From Limnephilus marmoratus (taxonomy: Eukaryota > Arthropoda > Insecta > Trichoptera > Limnephilidae): a stretch of DNA of 64,000 nucleotides. Both the position numbers and the translations under genes were made by a program. Positions within the stretch are counted from its first letter, which is position 1; every line of letters begins with the position of its first letter. Shown piece by piece: positions 11,329-22,257 of this stretch. The stretch covers positions 24,540,104 through 24,604,103 of the forward strand of contig OU862917.1 in the NCBI GenBank assembly GCA_917880885.1, given 5' to 3'. The notes below the pieces were generated by a model. It was not told the DNA's origin. It saw only the letters and a program-made list of their open reading frames with translations, and did not search any database.

Positions 11329-12249
11329 GGTCCTTAGGTACATATGAAATTGGCGTTTTTTTTAAAATATAATATATTTATTTAATTAAAGTATGTACCA
11401 TTGCTATCTATGCACTTTTGCCATCTCATAGGTAGTTCATCGATCCCTTTATTCATTTAACCACTCGGACGGGAATCAATAAAATCTTTGAAGGCGGTTT
11501 GGACTGCCCCATCGGAGTTGAATTTTTTCCCTTGCAAGAAGTTATCCAAATTTCGAAAAAAATGGTAATCTGTTGGGGCAAGGTTCGGAGAGTACGGTGG
11601 ATGTCTTAGACATTCCAATTGAAGCTCCTCTAATTTGGTAGCCGTCTGTTGTGCAGTGTGTGGTCTAGCGTTCTAACGCGCGTTTGTTGATTTGCTTCAC
11701 TCAATTCGTGAGGTCCCCACCTTTAAAGCTTTTTCACCTTCCCAATTTGCTTCAAGTGGATTAAAACAGTTTTATCACTAACACCGCAGCCTGCAGCTAA
11801 CTCGGACGTGGTTTGCGGTGGATCCGCTTCCACAATAGCCTTCAATTCTTCATTATCAACTTTGGTCTCCGGCCGTCCACGGGGCTTGTTCTGCAAGTCG
11901 AAATTTCCAGAACGAAAACGTTGGAACCAAAAGCGCACTGTGTTTTCTTTTGCGGTACCGTCGCCAAACACACCATTAATCCTTCCAGCCGTTTTTGCAG
12001 TACTGGTGCCACGGTGGAACTCGTACTCGTAAATAACGCGATATTTCAAGTTTTCCATTTTGTAAACTAATTGACGCAAACAAAAAAAAACAATTAAGAA
12101 AAAAAAAAACAAATGAATTATAATTTTCGAAACACAAATACATGAGTAAATAGCTGTATAAATTTGAATTTGGAATTCCTAACCAAAGAGAAGATATTTG
12201 AGATCAAAGTTGCCATTACGGCAAAACGCCAATTTCATATGTAAGGACC
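11329..12249 (-). mobile_element. mariner-type transposon (921 bp, deleted)
   Basis: Inverted ends GGTCCTTA(GGTA)CATATGAAATTGG and the complement at 12220-12249, flanked by TA at 11327-11328 and 12250-12251 as for Tc1/mariner. Left and right ends differ by a 4-bp insertion. The transposase N-terminus lies on the minus strand; the catalytic part is missing. Confidence 0.8.
11690..12058 (-). pseudogene. mariner transposase, N-terminal part
   Basis: On the minus strand, MENLKYRVIYEYEFHRGTST begins at the ATG at 12056-12058 and continues through TVRFWFQRFRSGNF, NKPRGRPETKVDNEELK and a second helix-turn-helix PQTTSELAAGCGVSDKTVL. This is the paired DNA-binding N-terminus of mariner transposases, including the linker GRP motif. 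After VKKL the frame is lost (about 11723); a shifted frame still gives GPHELSE-like and HTLHNRR-like scraps. The D,D34D catalytic domain is not present. About 120 of the usual ~345 residues remain, so it is inactive. Confidence 0.85.
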
Positions 12250-12359
12250 TAATACTTTTGAACAATAATTTGTTGTCTTTACAGGATGTCTGTATTATTT
12301 TTGTCCTCTTTATTGTTAGGTTAGGTTTTAGATATTCTGTTGGAGGATGTTTTGTCCGT

Positions 12360-12457
12360 GGGATATTATGTCTGGGATATTTTGTCTGGGATATTTTGTC
12401 TGGGATATTTTGTCTGGGATATTTTGTCTGGGATATTTTGTCTGGGATATTTTGTCA
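12360..12457. repeat. 14-bp tandem repeat, seven units
   Basis: Seven near-identical units of GGGATATTTTGTCT (12360-12373 and so on). They lie in the right arm of the foldback element; the left arm has three more diverged units in reverse orientation (11165-11215). Confidence 0.95.
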
Positions 12458-12680
12458 GGGGATGTTTTGTCGCGGGATGAAAACGCGCGAAACCGGAAAA
12501 TACTGCATTCAAAATTTCAATAAAAAATATCAAAGTATTATACGGACATAAATTATTATAAATGGCCGTCAGCTGTATGACGAAAGCCAATTTTCGTTTT
12601 ATGTACCATCGCAACATCGTTCCGAATGCAAATAGTTATATTTTATTCTAAAGGTGAATCAAAAGGTTTTTTCTAAAAAA

Positions 12681-12908
12681 AATCGCATTAAGCGTGTCCA
12701 ATCATTCCGAAAGTTTCCCAAAATAATTTACCCCCGAAGAAAGAAAGATGAATCTATAAACTTCTAGACAAAAAAAAGTTTACCATGTTTCTGCTTTGTC
12801 TTGCGTGTTTCTGAAGATTCACAGTTAAAACAACGCGCAACCTTTCAGCACTTTTTTACGATACCTATCCATTAGCGTTTTTTTTATTATTGATTACTTG
12901 TTATTATA
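12681..12908. other. Spacer, nothing recognised
   Basis: Short stretch between two mariner-bearing repeats. Confidence 0.4.
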
Positions 12909-13029
12909 TGTGCATGTTCAGAAAGTAAGTGTACTGTGATGATTTTTAGTTTTTTGAGGGTTGGCAACACTAAGTGGCAAAGGGGGGTCTCCTGACCAGA
13001 ACGCGTATCGCAGGAACATTGTAGTATGC

Positions 13030-13790
13030 AAACTCACGTTGTAGTATCAAGTTGCGTGAAAGATGTTGGCAAAAAATCCCGTCAAGTGGCTGTGATCCGC
13101 TTTTTATTCACGGAAGGAATAACACCTACAAGAAACAAAGGTGAGGATTTCTGAGCTCTATTGTGACTGGAGATGATAGTGGGTGACTCATTACATGCCT
13201 GGGAAAAAACAGTCGTCAAATTGGCGTCACACCAAATCCCCATCTGTCAAAAAATTGAAAACCACAATTTTGGGTAAAAAAAAATCATGGCCAAAATGAT
13301 GCCTTTTCGGACCCAAAACACTGATTTGGGTCCGAAAAGGCATCATTTTGGTCGAATTTCGGCCTCAGGTTGAGAACATCAATGCACAACAATATTGTGT
13401 ACCCTTAAAAAACTTAAAAAGAACATTCAAAACAAAAGGAGGGGAATGCTTACCAGAGAAGTGTCTTTTTTCACGAAAACGTCCGTCCTCACACAGCATT
13501 AGCCACCAATACGATCATGAACTCGATTGATTGGGATGTTTTGAACCACTCCTCGTAATTCCCAGACTTGGCGTCTTCAGATTATCATCTTTTCACCTTC
13601 CTAAAGGCATGTACGGATGAAAATACATATTCAACCGACGAGCAGGTGCAGAAAGTGGTCCTGAAGTGTGGAAAGGAGCTGGCGGGAGAATTCTTCAAGG
13701 ATGGCATAAAGAAACTTGTGCCACGGCTCACCACATGCAATGAACGGGTTGGCAATTATTTGAAAACAATAAGTGTATCAACAACAAGTG
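13030..13790 (+). pseudogene. mariner transposase remnants
   Basis: Broken pieces in changing frames: SSCVKDVGKKSRQV (about 13047), a TGDDSGWVTHYMPGKKQSSNW segment (about 13166-13236) corresponding to the family's first catalytic block TGDE-W-HHY, and SDYHLFTFLKACTDENTYST (about 13571-13640) corresponding to the last block where mariners carry the third catalytic Asp. GIKKLVPRLTTCNERVGNYL follows. Between them a perfect 27-bp-arm palindrome (13291-13351) interrupts the coding sequence. Stops and missing parts show it is dead. Confidence 0.8.
13291..13351. repeat. Perfect palindrome, 27-bp arms, 7-nt loop
   Basis: Arms 13291-13317 and 13325-13351 are exact complements; the loop is ACACTGA. 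It lies inside the mariner pseudogene, where the family has no such structure, so it arose after insertion. Confidence 0.95.
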
Positions 13791-13869
13791 TATCAACAAT
13801 ATCCCGTAATTTTTTTCTAACACACTTAAAAAAAAATTCAGTATACTTACTTTCTGAACATGTCTCATA

Positions 13870-14610
13870 CATTGATTTCATTAATTGATCAAGTTTGACT
13901 ATTTTCTTTTATGATAAATATATATCTACATGTACTTTAAAGCTATTCGTCATAAAATTTTGATTGTTTTCACAATAGTGAATGTATATTTACGAGTGTG
14001 ACGGGCTTTTATTGAGCACATTGACCAAGTTCCGTGACTGCTGTCGACTATCGATATTGAAGTTGTTGTTGTTCTCTGAACCACGAATAATAACTCCATT
14101 TAAACCGCTAGCTTCTATTATTTATGCCATTTTGTTACGAGTTTATAATAATTCGTACCAATAGAGAATTTTTGCCGCGAAACAAGAATGCTATGTAAAT
14201 GGCTTACCGCTGATAGCTCTGTTGTGACTTCTCCGTCTTTCTCATGAACGACGCATTTATCAGAAAGAGAGACGTTTAAAGATATATAAAATATTGTTCT
14301 TCAAATATTACAAAATCTACATTTTATGCAAATAAACTTAAGTAATTGTAACATTCCATAGAATCAAATGCTAAAAGATATTTAAAAAAGCTATAAAAAA
14401 TGTAATTAAATAAATCGATAATTTTTACCGTCTTGCCCCACTAGGGGAATAAGACGGGAAACACCGCCGGGCAAGATGGAGTTAAGATTCACACTTGGGG
14501 TAAAGAAGTATTGACTCCAAGTCTTCGTCTTCGACACCTGCACAGGAACAGTGAGCCCACTCTTGACACATTTGGCAGGCAATCCATCCTCCTACTGACT
14601 CCAAATACCT
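13870..14610. other. Nothing recognised
   Basis: AT-rich. A GTCTTGCCCCACTAGGGG word with AAGACGGG nearby (14428-14460) could be a transposon end, but no partner was confirmed. Confidence 0.35.
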
Positions 14611-14617
14611 CTCCCCT

Positions 14618-14965
14618 TTTTTTTTTTTACATGAGCTCCAGACAGGAGGCACTGAGGAAAATAATTTCCCTCAGGGCCTATGTCATCTTTGGGGATGCTG
14701 TGTGGAGGGTTTTTTTAAGGAAAGGAAGGAGAGGAGAGTTCTGGGAAGGAAAAGGGTTTAAGGGGTGGGTAGGAATCTGGGGATCAGTGTGTTCTGGTCA
14801 TCCACCTCCAAGACCCAGACAAACCTAACCCCATGAACCCGGGCACCCCTGCTAAATCACCAAACGTAGCGAACCACTTGGGGTGACCTATGGCAGAGGT
14901 GTTGGTTATCCAATAAAGGTTCCCGGGGCGGCGGTACCCATTCCCGCCTCTCAAAATACCCCTTA
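14618..14965 (-). mobile_element. Internally deleted LINE derivative
   Basis: Minus strand: starts at 14965 with GGCGGGAATGGGTACCGCCG, follows the LINE 5' UTR to about LINE position 31893, continues with its CTACCCACCCC block (LINE 32230 region), and ends with the LINE 3' terminus and a T-run at 14618-14627 (poly(A) on the minus strand). No coding sequence. Confidence 0.8.
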
Positions 14966-15137
14966 CAATAAAGGCAATATGTATTTTTTGTGCCTTCAGA
15001 AAACAGAGGTTTTTTTCGACCGCATGACTTCTCTCAGTTTGTTTTGCTGTTCGTAGCTTTCCGTTTCGTATTTTAAATAATTAATAAATAAATAAAATAA
15101 TCGTAAGGAAGAGAGGGCATGATGGCATTACCCCACA

Positions 15138-15205
15138 GCGCCCTTGAGGTGATTTTCCACGAAAACGGCGCTATATAAATTAGCCAATTATTATTCATTA
15201 TTATG
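15138..15205 (+). mobile_element. Orphan 3' tail of a CR1-like LINE
   Basis: Same 3' stem-loop as the LINE at 45505-47110: GCGCC (15138-15142) .. TTTTC-cac-GAAAA .. GGCGC (15167-15171), then ATTATT repeats. Extreme 5' truncation is usual for CR1-type insertions. Confidence 0.7.
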
Positions 15206-15977
15206 CCCCCATGCCTGTTTCATTGTAAAAAATATGTAACTTTATAACTTTAGCCAAATTTAAAACTCTTACTTTAAGGACAGTAAGTAGTCAATGTCGG
15301 ATACCCGTCAACAAGTCTAATCAATCAAATAATCTTCAATATATCACGCTCGAGGTGCACTCGTAATATTACGTCAGGAAAGTGAAAAAACAATATTCGC
15401 TCAGCGCTCACGACATCTACACGGGATGACAGCAGTCGCAAGTCGCAGTACTAAAGGCACGGGGTGCGGTGGGGGCACATATGGACAAATTATCAGGATC
15501 ATGGACAGTGCAATATAGCAAAAAACCCATATTGTCCCCCCCCCCGTCTTGTCCCGCCCACCCCTACATTACTTTAATTCTTTTAACCTGATTTATTTAC
15601 AATAGTATATACATACGCTCATGGACTTGTAAAATTAACTTAATAATTAAAATTTATTTCTTAACTAAGGTCAACCAGATCACTATACTATTTCTGTATC
15701 AGAACTGTTAGCTTGTACAGATTGGTATTATTGGATGGCCTAGGTACTAGTCAGATGTGGACATTAAATATAATTAGAAATTAAATTAATTGCTCATTTA
15801 CGTCCCGCCCGTCTAATTTATAAATGTCGCCTGGTTTTCAAAGCTGGTCGGTTCAGTCGATGCAGTCTAGTTTAGCAATTTGCCATTTTGTTAAATTAGC
15901 CTTAGATTATAGCAAATAACCAGTCTAATACGTATGTACCTACATGATTAAAAGCGGAAAATGACGCTTGTACAATG
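15206..15977. other. Nothing recognised
   Basis: Unannotated apart from a poly(C) run near 15537. Confidence 0.4.
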
Positions 15978-16300
15978 ATGGAGGATTTGGTTAGTGGAGG
16001 ACTTAACCAGTGAAGGGCTTAGCTAGTGGAGGAATTAGCTAGTAAGAGGTCTTGGCTAGTAAGAGGACTTAGCTAGTAAGAGGACTTGGCTAGATGATTT
16101 ACCTAATGGAGGACTTAGCTTAGAGGAGACGTAGCTAGTAGATGACTTAGATAATAAAAAACTTAGACACTAGAGGAATAAGTTAATAGTGGAAGACTTA
16201 GCTTGTGGAGGACTTAGCTAGTGGGGACGTTATTGTAAGACTTAACTTTTGGAGGACTTAACTGAAGGAGGTTTTAGCTAGTGGTGGACTTATCAAATAG
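15978..16300. repeat. Degenerate minisatellite, about 18-bp unit
   Basis: Around seventeen imperfect copies of GAGGACTTAGCTAGTGGA-like sequence in direct orientation, with unit length varying by a few bases. No ORF of significance. Confidence 0.85.
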
Positions 16301-16728
16301 AGGACAGAACCCGCGACATCTGGGTGCGAACCAAAATCGAACCCCACAGTGGGTACCAAATTATTCCACTCTTAATTTAGAGTTATTTATTATTACTTTA
16401 TTATTTATTTTATTTTATTTAAGTATATAAAACAGGCATGGTGCCCAAAAAATTATATACATGTATGTTTAAACATAGTGATAACGAAAATACATAGTAT
16501 CGAAAATAGAGTTAGCTTCGTAGAGTTAGCTTCATAGTTAAATATCTATTCTATAATTTCAAGGACCGTGTTTATCACCATAATCATTAGTCGTTATACT
16601 GCTGGAGGAAGCTCCCCCCCCAACCTTCTGTTTTTCAATGCACAATACACACACATTCAATCGAATTATTTATGTGTAAGAGGGTATCAGGTAGGTCCAC
16701 TGTTTCTTTTATAATATACTAGCAGACC
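16301..16728. other. AT-rich spacer
   Basis: Nothing recognised. Confidence 0.4.
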
Positions 16729-17262
16729 CGGCCACACGTTGCTGTGGCTAACGAAACACAACGCCATTACCCAATCTTTATAAAATCCACACCACCCGCT
16801 TGCCAGCTACCCGCTGCCCGCTGCCTGAATTGAATATTTGAATTTATCGGTTTTTCTCTACTATAATAAGCATGTATTATACATATAAACTAATTAACTC
16901 GCCACTAATTATACAATGCTTGCAATGCAACACTGGATATTTGAAAAGGGAAAATTAAATACCTACTTACTCTAGGACATCTATTTTCCAATTTCTTCCG
17001 TAGAACGAATTTTAAAAGTGACTATAGTACGGCCCGCCAGCCATTTTAAATCTCACAAAAATATGTTTTCTTTGAATTCCCGGCTTTTCTCTAATATAAT
17101 TTACATGTAATATACATATAAACATTCCTCTTCAATCACTCTATCTATTGGTGAAAACGGTATGAAAATCCGTTGCGTAGTTTAAAAGATTAACGCGCAC
17201 ATACATTTTGAGTGACTTCATTTTATACTATGTAATGATGATATACTATGTAATGATGATGA
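16729..17262 (-). mobile_element. Helitron-like element, family B
   Basis: Minus-strand 3' end at 16729-16732 (CTAG) preceded by the GCCACA..TGTGGC hairpin. The opposite end carries the TACTATGTAATGATGATGAT motif twice. It is longer than the 4.4-kb copy, with an extra internal segment also present at 53.2 kb. Confidence 0.75.
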
Positions 17263-17493
17263 TACGTATGTAAATTAGTTTGCTTTGTGGCAATTAAATA
17301 CATGTCTATGAGATAATCGACTCTGCCAAATCTCTTTAGTTTTAGAATAATTTTTCGTTTGTGAATGATACGCCGTATCTGTAATTAAATGTTAAACTAT
17401 TTCATTCCAACACTTCATATTATACCTTTATTTGTTTAACTTTTTATAGTGTCTGCTATTGGTAACGTAGCATGTTTTAAAATGGGTATTAAC

Positions 17494-18474
17494 TAGGGAA
17501 TGCAATCTCGTTCTCGCGAGATCTCGGCCTTTTTTAGCGAGATTGATCTCGGACGAAAAAAGGGCGAGATCTCGCGAGTTTAACGAGATTGCACTCGTAC
17601 ATAAAAACGTGTTATTCGAAGCGCGGACTGACACGGACGGAGTTGCGATCTGTCGGTTTCGTGCGGTGCGCGCTCAGAGTAGTTACTCTGAGGGTGCGCG
17701 TGAGGCGGCGCGGCGGCCTGAGGTAGCCTGAGATCTATGGTTCCAACTACCGTTGAATCCGAAAGGGCCTTCTCAGCGGCTGGTTATCTGGCCAACAAAA
17801 TAAGAAGCCGTTTAGCAAACGATTCTTTGGACATTTTGTGCTTCTTAAGGAGCTATTTTCAAAATAATTCGTAATAATGGCTTGTGATTTAAACTGAACA
17901 AATCTTTCATTTGATTGGTGTATTTTGTTAATTAATCTGTAATTTCTAATAGTCTGACTAATTGGTATATTTTGTTAATTAATCTGTAATATCTAATGGA
18001 TCTACTGAGTAGATATAGTTTTATTTAATTGATTATAAAATCTCAGTTTAATAGTCAACTTAACTTAGTTAATAAGATTTTTTTTTGACTTCTCGTGGTT
18101 TTTTATTACTAAAAGATTTTGTTTGATATTAGAAGAGAAGACTGATTGTTTTATTCATTTGTTATTTGATAGATACGTACGTCAAAGTTTACTACTTAGA
18201 AGTTTATTAAAAAAATTATAGATAAATACGTCAAACAATGTTTGATGCATAAAAGTCTATTGAAAAATTCATGAAAATAAATGTTTATCTTATAATACTT
18301 CTAATTTTTATTATTTTTTCGTAATTTATTAAAATATGGTGATTATTTGCAAAAAAAAACACACAAAACTGCCAATCTCACGAGATCTCGAAATTGGCGA
18401 GATCTCGCAGTATCGTTATTCATAAACTGCGGGATCTCGCTTGAGCCCCAATCTCGCGAGATTTGCATTCCCTA
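17494..18474 (+). mobile_element. hAT transposon, internally deleted (981 bp)
   Basis: Ends TAGGGAATGCAATCTCG (17494 on) and ..CGAGATTTGCATTCCCTA (to 18474), flanked by a perfect 8-bp duplication GTATTAAC at 17486-17493 and 18475-18482. Both subterminal regions carry many CGAGATCTCG palindromes, probable transposase sites. A C-terminal transposase fragment remains inside. Confidence 0.92.
17737..17874 (+). pseudogene. hAT transposase C-terminal dimerisation fragment
   Basis: A 45-codon frame (ATG 17737 to TAA 17872-17874) reads VPTTVESERAFSAAGYLANK, then IRSRLANDSLDILCFLRSYF. This is the hallmark hAT C-terminal dimerisation segment (T-x-x-S-E-R-x-F-S-x-A-G ... R-x-x-L ... D-x-L-x-F-L-R). The catalytic RNase-H-like core and BED zinc finger are missing, deleted between the left end and this fragment. 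The ATG is probably internal to the original gene. Too short to work, but clean of stops. Confidence 0.85.
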
Positions 18475-18482
18475 GTATTAAC

Positions 18483-19534
18483 TATAATTATTTGGATTTC
18501 ACACAAAACAAATGATTTATTACTCTGTAGTATATGAATTACGTTATCCATGTATTTAAAAAAACCCTACTAAAGGGGTAGTAGTTCCATTCTTTGTAGA
18601 AACAGAGAATTTTATGAAGTCTAGTGAAAACACAAGTTTACCAAGAAACTAGAATTATCTGTAAATTATTTTAAACCTATTCATGAGGAATATTATGACA
18701 ATTATATATTTTTTGTAGTGTTGGTTTGTACTTTGATTTAATGTAAAGGAATGGACCTGCACGACTGTTGTATCTAACATAAACTAAGTACCTACCCAAA
18801 TTGAAAACGATTGAAAAAATCTAATCAAGTAAGTTCGAGTTAGGTGTGGCGCTCTAATTATTTAATTGTTGTAAAGCAAAAAACAAAGAATTAAAAGTAA
18901 TTATGTAGAATGTTGTTGTAGATAGCCGGCCATTATTTGTTTGTAATTTATGGTCGTCGTGACTTGCTCCACGTACGTGCCAGAATGTGATGAAATAAAA
19001 TAATAATAAAAAAACGCTAATTTTGTGTTTAAGTACCTAATCCATTCAGAATTATCGTGTGGGCAGTTTACCATGAACTGACCTCACATTTTCATGTGTT
19101 TGAACATGGTTTAAACAGATTTTGCCCAAGAAATAATATCGTTTTATGAAATAAAAATAGTTAAATATATCTTTTTACATCTCTAAATCTTTGTGAATAT
19201 ATCTCCATATATTGTACGTAATATAATATTATATTATACCGAGTTTCAACTACCATAATACGGTCATGTGCCTAGTTAGGTTATCGAAAATCATGTTGAA
19301 AAAAATGAACAAAAACATTATATTTTTATCGAAGGAAACAAATACTTGCACATTATATATATTTTTTTTATTTTATAAAATTTTTATTAGTTACAGATAT
19401 TTGTTTTTTTTTGGCTACCACACTTGGCTCATGCCCGCGTTATGGTAGTCGTACATTTAATATTTTAAATACGATTTAATAAATACTATTTTATTAAAAC
19501 AGAAGATTAAATATACTAAATAAAAATTAAGAAA
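18483..19534. other. Nothing recognised
   Basis: AT-rich, no supported gene. Confidence 0.4.
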
Positions 19535-19655
19535 TATTTAAAAGTAAAGAGAAAAAAGATCATATTTTAAAGAAAAGTAGAAATAAAAATGAAAATTCAA
19601 ATTTTGAAATACAAAAATTAATAATAAAAATTAAATGTTAAGAACTCAAGTGTTC
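19535..19655 (+). repeat. Direct repeat, left copy
   Basis: About 120 bp (..AAAATTCAAATTTTGAAAT.. ..GTTAAGAACTCA..) recurs in the same orientation, diverged, at 21260-21372. The two copies bracket two LINE fragments. Confidence 0.7.
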
Positions 19656-19659
19656 TTTA

Positions 19660-20040
19660 TTTATTTATTTATTTATTATTTAAACGCCCGTACATAGGGC
19701 TATTACATACATAATACAAGTATATCGAACATTTACAAACATTATATATATAGAATAACATACAGTACATACATACGATGCATATTAGTACAACAAATAT
19801 TTATCATTTTACAAACATATCAGTTACATAAATAACTAATTATTTTTGCTTTGATGCGAGACGGTGAGGTATTGAAAATATCGAAAAGGTCTGTATACGT
19901 ATTGGAAGTTCGGTGAAAACGCACTAGCGGTGAATGAGAGGAATAGTTAGTGCTATGATTGTCACTGTGGAAAAGGTGGTGGAGTCGAGTTGATTTAACA
20001 GGGACAGTGGAGGTAATCCACCTCTTACCCGCCTTGGTAT
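19660..20040 (-). pseudogene. LINE reverse-transcriptase C-terminal fragment
   Basis: Minus strand: pieces such as NYSSHSPLVRFHRTSNTYTD followed by LFDIFNTSPSRIK resemble the extreme C-terminus of arthropod LINE polymerases. They run into a 3' tail ending in (AATA)n, seen here as TTTATTTATTTATT at 19660-19678. Only the tail of the ORF is left; stops and frameshifts are present. Clade not assigned. Confidence 0.5.
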
Positions 20041-20909
20041 AAGTAACTGATGGTTACTCCTTCAAGGCTCTCGCAAGATTCTAATTTTTTTTGTTAAACG
20101 AAGCTACATTTATTTATTTTGAACGAATCTAGACCTCCAGTGTCCATGCATACGTTGTTAGTAAGCAGTATGCAAGTGCTTAACAGGAAAAACAAAATGC
20201 AAAAAATAGGTTAGTAAGACAAAGATAATTAAACAGGGCAAAAGAAAAACTCATTCATGAGGCTCCATGAGGCGGCATTGCATCTGTAAAAACCCGCAAG
20301 CACCTGCATAAAATAGAGAACATAAGTAATACAATAAATCTCAAATCAATTGGCAAGTACCAACAAAAAATGTGAATGGCTTTCGGTCTGATCATAAACT
20401 ACACTTAGCTTCCGTGTCCCTTAGCCAACCACTCAGTGAAGCCTCAAAGAATGTTAGCTGAATATTTGGGGTAAAATACCCGAAGACTAAAAGAAATTTC
20501 AGCGTTGGGTAGTCAGAGGCAGGACAAAGGATAGTCAAGGTCGTCTGATCAAGCCTCAAGCCTGCACATGTCATTGGGGGAGGCGCAGATAGATTTGAGA
20601 AGGATCTGCAAAATTAGTAATGTAACTAAAGATGAATCAGGGACGAGGTCCAGCACACCCCCGTATGGGGATAGGGGAGAAAAAAAAAATTGGAGTTTAG
20701 TTCATCCAGTAAAACATTGAAACGGTTAAAGACAAACAAAACAAAACAAAACAAGGAACATGGCATAAATTAACAGTAGTATAATAATTATTAACAAAAC
20801 AAATCGCAAGGCAATTATATACATTTTTTTAAAACATAGTGAACAAAATAATATAATAACGCAAATGTAAAATATAACATATAAATCCTAATATATAATA
20901 AAATAAATG
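20041..20909. other. Probable repeat debris, no gene supported
   Basis: Between two LINE fragments. The 60-codon minus-strand frame at 20392-20574 has no motif I recognise. Confidence 0.35.
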
Positions 20910-21185
20910 TTAATAAAATAAAAGAAATAACATATTACAGAAACGCAAAACACATAAATCATAACAATTAACAGGGACACGAATATTTATAACACTTAAC
21001 ATTTGAGGGCAGTCTATGAGATTGTTCAGTAATTTAAAAAGTATAAGAATGTCATTAATAGTACGTCGGGTAGAAAGTAGTGGTAGGTTTAGATAAGACA
21101 TTAATGCATTGTAGCGGATTTCAATTACAGGCTGTCTCAATTTGAATTGAATGTATCGAAGAAATTTTCTTTGTACTCTCTCCAA
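20910..21185 (-). pseudogene. LINE reverse-transcriptase C-terminal fragment
   Basis: Minus-strand reading MERVQRKFLRYIQFKLRQPV.. then LPLLSTRRTINDILILFKLLNNLIDCP has the typical LINE thumb/C-terminal pattern (ERVQ+KF-RY ... L--RR---D---L-KLLN--ID). It lacks everything upstream. The start is arbitrary because the copy is 5'-truncated. Confidence 0.65.
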
Positions 21186-21259
21186 ACGGTGTATTTTCTA
21201 TACAAATATATAAATTAAAACATATAAGTATATAAATAAATTAAATTTAGTGAAAAACT

Positions 21260-21372
21260 AAGAGAAAAAAATAATAACATTTTAAAGAAAAATAGAAATA
21301 AAAATGGAAATTTAAATTTTGAAATGCAAAAATTAATAATTAAAATGTAGTGTTAAGAACTCATGAATTCTT
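21260..21372 (+). repeat. Direct repeat, right copy
   Basis: Partner of 19535-19655. Confidence 0.7.
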
Positions 21373-21511
21373 TAATCCTTTATATATTAAATGAAGAAAT
21401 ACACTTTGTAATACACTACTTAATAATATCCGGTTAATGTGTTTTAAATGCTCGCTGTTTTTGAAAAAAAAATCGATATGCAAATGTAGATATTAAAAAA
21501 ACGCTGGGATT

Positions 21512-21694
21512 CATTCATACGTTCATCTCTCCTGAACACATTGATCTCTAGTTTCTTACCCACCCCTCCTACCTTTTGCCTTCCCAGAACTTCCTTTCCT
21601 TCCTTTCCCTAAAAAGACCGTCCACACAGCATCCCAAAAGACGTCATAGGCCGTGAGAGATTTTTTTCCTCAGGACCTGTGTAATGTAAAAAAA
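21512..21694 (+). mobile_element. LINE derivative, 5'-truncated
   Basis: Matches the end of the LINE 5' UTR (CATACGT.. to CTACCCACCCC, LINE 32186-32275) joined directly to the LINE 3' terminus (TCCACACAGCATCCC .. CCTGTGTAATGTAAAAAAA). Coding sequence absent. Confidence 0.7.
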
Positions 21695-22257
21695 GTATAC
21701 AAATTTCGCTAAAAAATTGTTTATTCTGACGTATTATCATCGTAAATTCTTTCAGCATTGCACCGGTATGACGTAGCATGTATTGTGTTGTTAATGCATA
21801 GTATTATAATAATAAATAATATGCAGCAGCCTTGTAAGTCGCAAAATGGCTAACTGTTGTTAACAGTAACGCCGACCTGCTAATATTATTATGTCTGCAT
21901 GGTACTAGGTACTAGTACTGTACCTATGCGACACGGTGAACTAACCATTATGTAACAGTGTAACACATGTCTGTCGTGTTTATTTACATATGCACATAAA
22001 ATTTATGTGTACAGTGCACGTACAGGGGGACTGGTAAATGCTACGTGGAGTTTTATGTAGCGCCCGGATCAATCCGACCACGCAACTGCGCACATGATGA
22101 ACACAATGAAAATTGCACACATAGACAATTTTTTTTCCTTCAAACACGTCTGTGCACGATTATAATTAAAAATAAAAAATTCAAAATTAATAAACTTAGT
22201 TTTAACCAATTTTATTGTTTAAAAAACCAACATGTTTGCTGCGTAAAATGCTGGAAG
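21695..22257. other. Nothing recognised
   Basis: No gene; the 88-codon frame at 22045-22311 runs into the next repeat and shows no motif. Confidence 0.4.

Larger units (their letters stand above)
11075..12680. mobile_element. Foldback element with a nested mariner
   Basis: Outer arms about 11075-11141 and 12606-12678 are inverted copies (..GATTCACCTTTA.. to ..TTGCATTCGG.. / CCGAATGCAAATAG..). Inside them lie GGTAATGCGCGTTTTCATC-like ends carrying ACAAAATATCC repeats (11147-11220), mirrored by the tandem array and GATGAAAACGCGCG at 12360-12492. A block AATTTATTGTCTTTACAGGA (11275 region) is repeated directly at about 12265. The inner part is related to the short copy at 53721-53982. Confidence 0.65.
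12909..13867 (+). mobile_element. mariner-type transposon (959 bp, deleted)
   Basis: The ends carry ATGTTCAGAAAGTAAGTGTA (left, from 12913) and the complement TACTTACTTTCTGAACAT on the right, with TA at 12907-12908 and 13868-13869. A decayed transposase lies between. Length is well below the ~1.3 kb of intact mariners. Confidence 0.8.
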
